In this document: one piece after another, positions 62,513 through 64,000 of the stretch | Numbering within the stretch: position 1 is the stretch's first letter | How the letters are laid out: each line of letters starts with the position of its first letter | From: Streptomyces halobius | GTDB lineage: Bacteria > Actinomycetota > Actinomycetes > Streptomycetales > Streptomycetaceae | Length of the DNA: 64,000 nt | Direction of reading: 5' to 3' | Assembly (NCBI RefSeq): GCF_023277745.1 | Contig: NZ_CP086322.1 | Location: 4,464,001-4,528,000 of the forward strand | Translations under genes and position numbers: made by a program | The notes under the pieces: generated by a model | Databases searched by the model: none | Told to the model about the DNA's origin: nothing | Seen by the model: only the letters and a program-made list of their open reading frames with translations

Positions 62513-62681
62513 GGCGTGAGGGCGCGCCTGCCGTTCCCGGGCCCCGAAGCGCCGCCCGCCCCGGGGCGCCGAGATCCCCAACACCTCGCCCCTGGCGGCC
62601 CCCCACCCACACCGGAACCCGCACCCCCGCCAGGGGGCTGTCGGGGCCACCACTCTCCCGCCCCGGCCCCCGCACGCCAAA

Positions 62682-62719
62682 GGCACCCGCCCCGCCGGCT
62701 CTCCGGCAGGACGGGTGCC
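62682..62719. terminator. Hairpin between ridA and acyltransferase genes
   Basis: GGCACCCG (62682-62689) pairs with CGGGTGCC (62712-62719); an inner GCCGG/CCGGC stem closes the loop. It lies between the convergent genes, 25 bases beyond the acyltransferase stop. Confidence 0.75.
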
Positions 62720-62743
62720 CCTGCGATGCTCGGCGCCCGCGGC

Positions 62744-64000
62744 TCACTTCCGGCCGCGGGCCATCCCCACCGGGTCCTTCTTGAACGCCCAGGTCATCCT
62801 GGGCTCCATCGCGAACCGGAACATCCGCTGGACGGGCGGTGTGCACAGCAGCGTGACCACCACCCCCGCGAACAGTGTCAGCAGCACCGCACCCCACGGC
62901 GTATGCACCCAGTCCACCTCATACCAGTCCCAGAACCGGGAGCCCTTGGCGAGGAAACCGTGCAGCAGATAGCCGTACAGGGTGCCCGCACCCAGCGCCG
63001 TACACCACATCGTGCGCCCCGGAACCCAGGCGAAGAAGCAGGCCACCAGCACCATCGAGCAGCCGAACATGGCGAGCGTCATCACCGCGCCGCTCCACCA
63101 CGGGGCGGCCAGTTCCTGCGCACTGTCCCGGTGGTAGAACCATGCGGCGTTCATCCGGGGCGCCGCCCAGTACGCGAAGACCAGCGCGAAGGCGAAGACC
63201 GGCACCGCCAGGGTCCGCGCCTGCCGACGCCGTACCAGCTGGAAGTGCTCCGGCTTCAGACACAGGCCGAGGACGAAGAACGGCAGGAACTGCAGCACCC
63301 GCTGCAGGTCCAGGTCATTGCCGATGTCGGGCGACAGGGACGCGAGCACCGCGATGGACAGCGCGAGCGGAAGCGGCCAGCGCACGATCTTCCACAGGGG
63401 AGTGGTGAGCCGCCACACGAACAGGGCCAGCAGGAACCAGGTCAGATACCACGGGTCCATGAGGCTGATCGGATAGCCGGGATCGTCGTCCGCCCACCGT
63501 TTGAAGAGGGTGTACGCGGCTTCGAAAAGGATGTACGGGACGGCGACGCCGGTGATCAGCCGCTGCAGCCGGTCCTTGCGCATATCGAAACTGCGCGAGA
63601 AATACCCGGAGATGATGATGAACGCCGGCATATGGAAGGCGTAGACGGTGATGTAGAGGGCCGCCGCCGCCCGGCTGCCGTCACGCAGCGGCTCCCAGGA
63701 GTGCCCCAGCGCCACCAGAACGATGGCCAGATACTTCGCATTGTCGAAGAACGCGTCACGCTGCTTCGCCGGGGCGCCGGCCTCGGTGCCGGCCTTCGCG
63801 TGCGCCTTGGCGTGGCCCCTGGCCTTGTGCTTCGCATGCGATCCGGCGGCGGGCACGGTGGCCGGGTTCGCCTGCGCCGACGGCCCGTTGGACGTCGCAG
63901 TCCTCGTGGTCGCCGTGTCCGACGTGGCCGTGGTGTCGGTTTCGGCGGTGCCGTTCGCGGTCGCCGTGGTGCCCGTCGCCGTGGTGCCGGTCGCGGCCGG
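62744..64000 (-). CDS. Acyltransferase-3 family membrane protein, N-terminus beyond window
   Basis: An integral membrane acyltransferase of the type that O-acetylates surface polysaccharides or antibiotics. The domain starts near FFDNAKYLAIVLVALGHSWEP and includes AFHMPAFIIISGYFSRSF, with about ten transmembrane helices. A Lys/His/Ala-rich segment (SHAKHKARGHAKAHAKAG) precedes it. A GTG at 63854-63856 would give 370 residues, but the frame stays open to 64000 with 48 further Thr/Ala-rich codons, so the true start may lie beyond the window. Confidence 0.85.
   Translation of the reverse strand, partial: PAATGTTATGTTATANGTAETDTTATSDTATTRTATSNGPSAQANPATVPAAGSHAKHKARGHAKAHAKAGTEAGAPAKQRDAFFDNAKYLAIVLVALGHSWEPLRDGSRAAAALYITVYAFHMPAFIIISGYFSRSFDMRKDRLQRLITGVAVPYILFEAAYTLFKRWADDDPGYPISLMDPWYLTWFLLALFVWRLTTPLWKIVRWPLPLALSIAVLASLSPDIGNDLDLQRVLQFLPFFVLGLCLKPEHFQLVRRRQARTLAVPVFAFALVFAYWAAPRMNAAWFYHRDSAQELAAPWWSGAVMTLAMFGCSMVLVACFFAWVPGRTMWCTALGAGTLYGYLLHGFLAKGSRFWDWYEVDWVHTPWGAVLLTLFAGVVVTLLCTPPVQRMFRFAMEPRMTWAFKKDPVGMARGRK

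Noticed and set aside
1..64000. CRISPR arrays, tRNA or rRNA genes, insertion sequences and prophage genes
   Set aside because: I looked for regularly spaced direct repeats with unique spacers, cloverleaf-like segments, transposase or integrase motifs and phage structural genes and found none. The tandem arrays seen have no spacers.

Overview
The window is very GC-rich chromosomal DNA from a filamentous actinomycete, almost certainly Streptomyces. The evidence is the chaplin genes, the XRE/ATP-binding/DUF397 regulatory set, Lsr2, a TipAL-like regulator, rare in-frame TTA codons confined to two regulatory genes, and a gene order typical of the Streptomyces core chromosome. I see no prophage, insertion sequence, CRISPR array, rRNA or tRNA. 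Most of the window is housekeeping DNA with a few accessory patches.

Region 1 (1-13 kb): a gene start at the left edge, lsr2, a BlaI-type regulator with a short N-acetylglutamate synthase, then a tightly overlapping minus-strand operon for NAD and pantothenate/CoA synthesis (DUF2520 protein, panC, nadB, nadC, coaX). A threonine-aldolase-like enzyme, an XRE regulator with a TTA codon and a DUF5937/ArsR regulator follow. Region 2 (13-24 kb): a NarL-type two-component pair, a MidA/NDUFAF7-type methyltransferase next to an orphan nuoD, a coiled-coil membrane protein, and a betaine-type ABC importer whose ATPase gene diverges from its permease and binding-protein genes.

Region 3 (24-40 kb): the folate/cell-division block on the minus strand, in transcription order dacB, zinc metalloprotease, tilS, hpt, ftsH, folE, then folP, an NTF2-like gene, folB, folK and a DUF3180 gene, interrupted by a plus-strand membrane esterase. 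ppa diverges from dacB; a ThrE-type exporter and a DedA protein follow. Region 4 (40-50 kb): YbjQ protein, TipAL-like regulator, LysE exporter, wrbA-gad pair, PadR, DinB, an aldehyde dehydrogenase, and an XRE/ATP-binding/DUF397 set.

Region 5 (50-54 kb): a zinc-starvation island with cysteine-poor paralogues of S18, L31, L33, L28 and S14, a CobW-like protein and a Zur-box-like palindrome, then tatA and a nitrilase. The L33 gene and tatA are short genes read directly from the sequence. Region 6 (54-59 kb): a surface-protein cluster with two short chaplins, a degenerate long chaplin with a sortase signal, and a basic secreted protein with a chaplin-like leader, set in long non-coding gaps with strong hairpins. 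Region 7 (59-64 kb): a family-A DNA polymerase without a 5' nuclease domain, a DeoR regulator with a RidA protein, and an acyltransferase running off the right edge.

The most unusual patterns are: tandem duplications that span the stop codon of at least six unrelated genes; palindromic repeats inserted in frame in panC and gad; a methyltransferase beside its likely NuoD substrate; a TipAL homologue with glycine at the drug-binding cysteine position; and the composition of the chaplin cluster.
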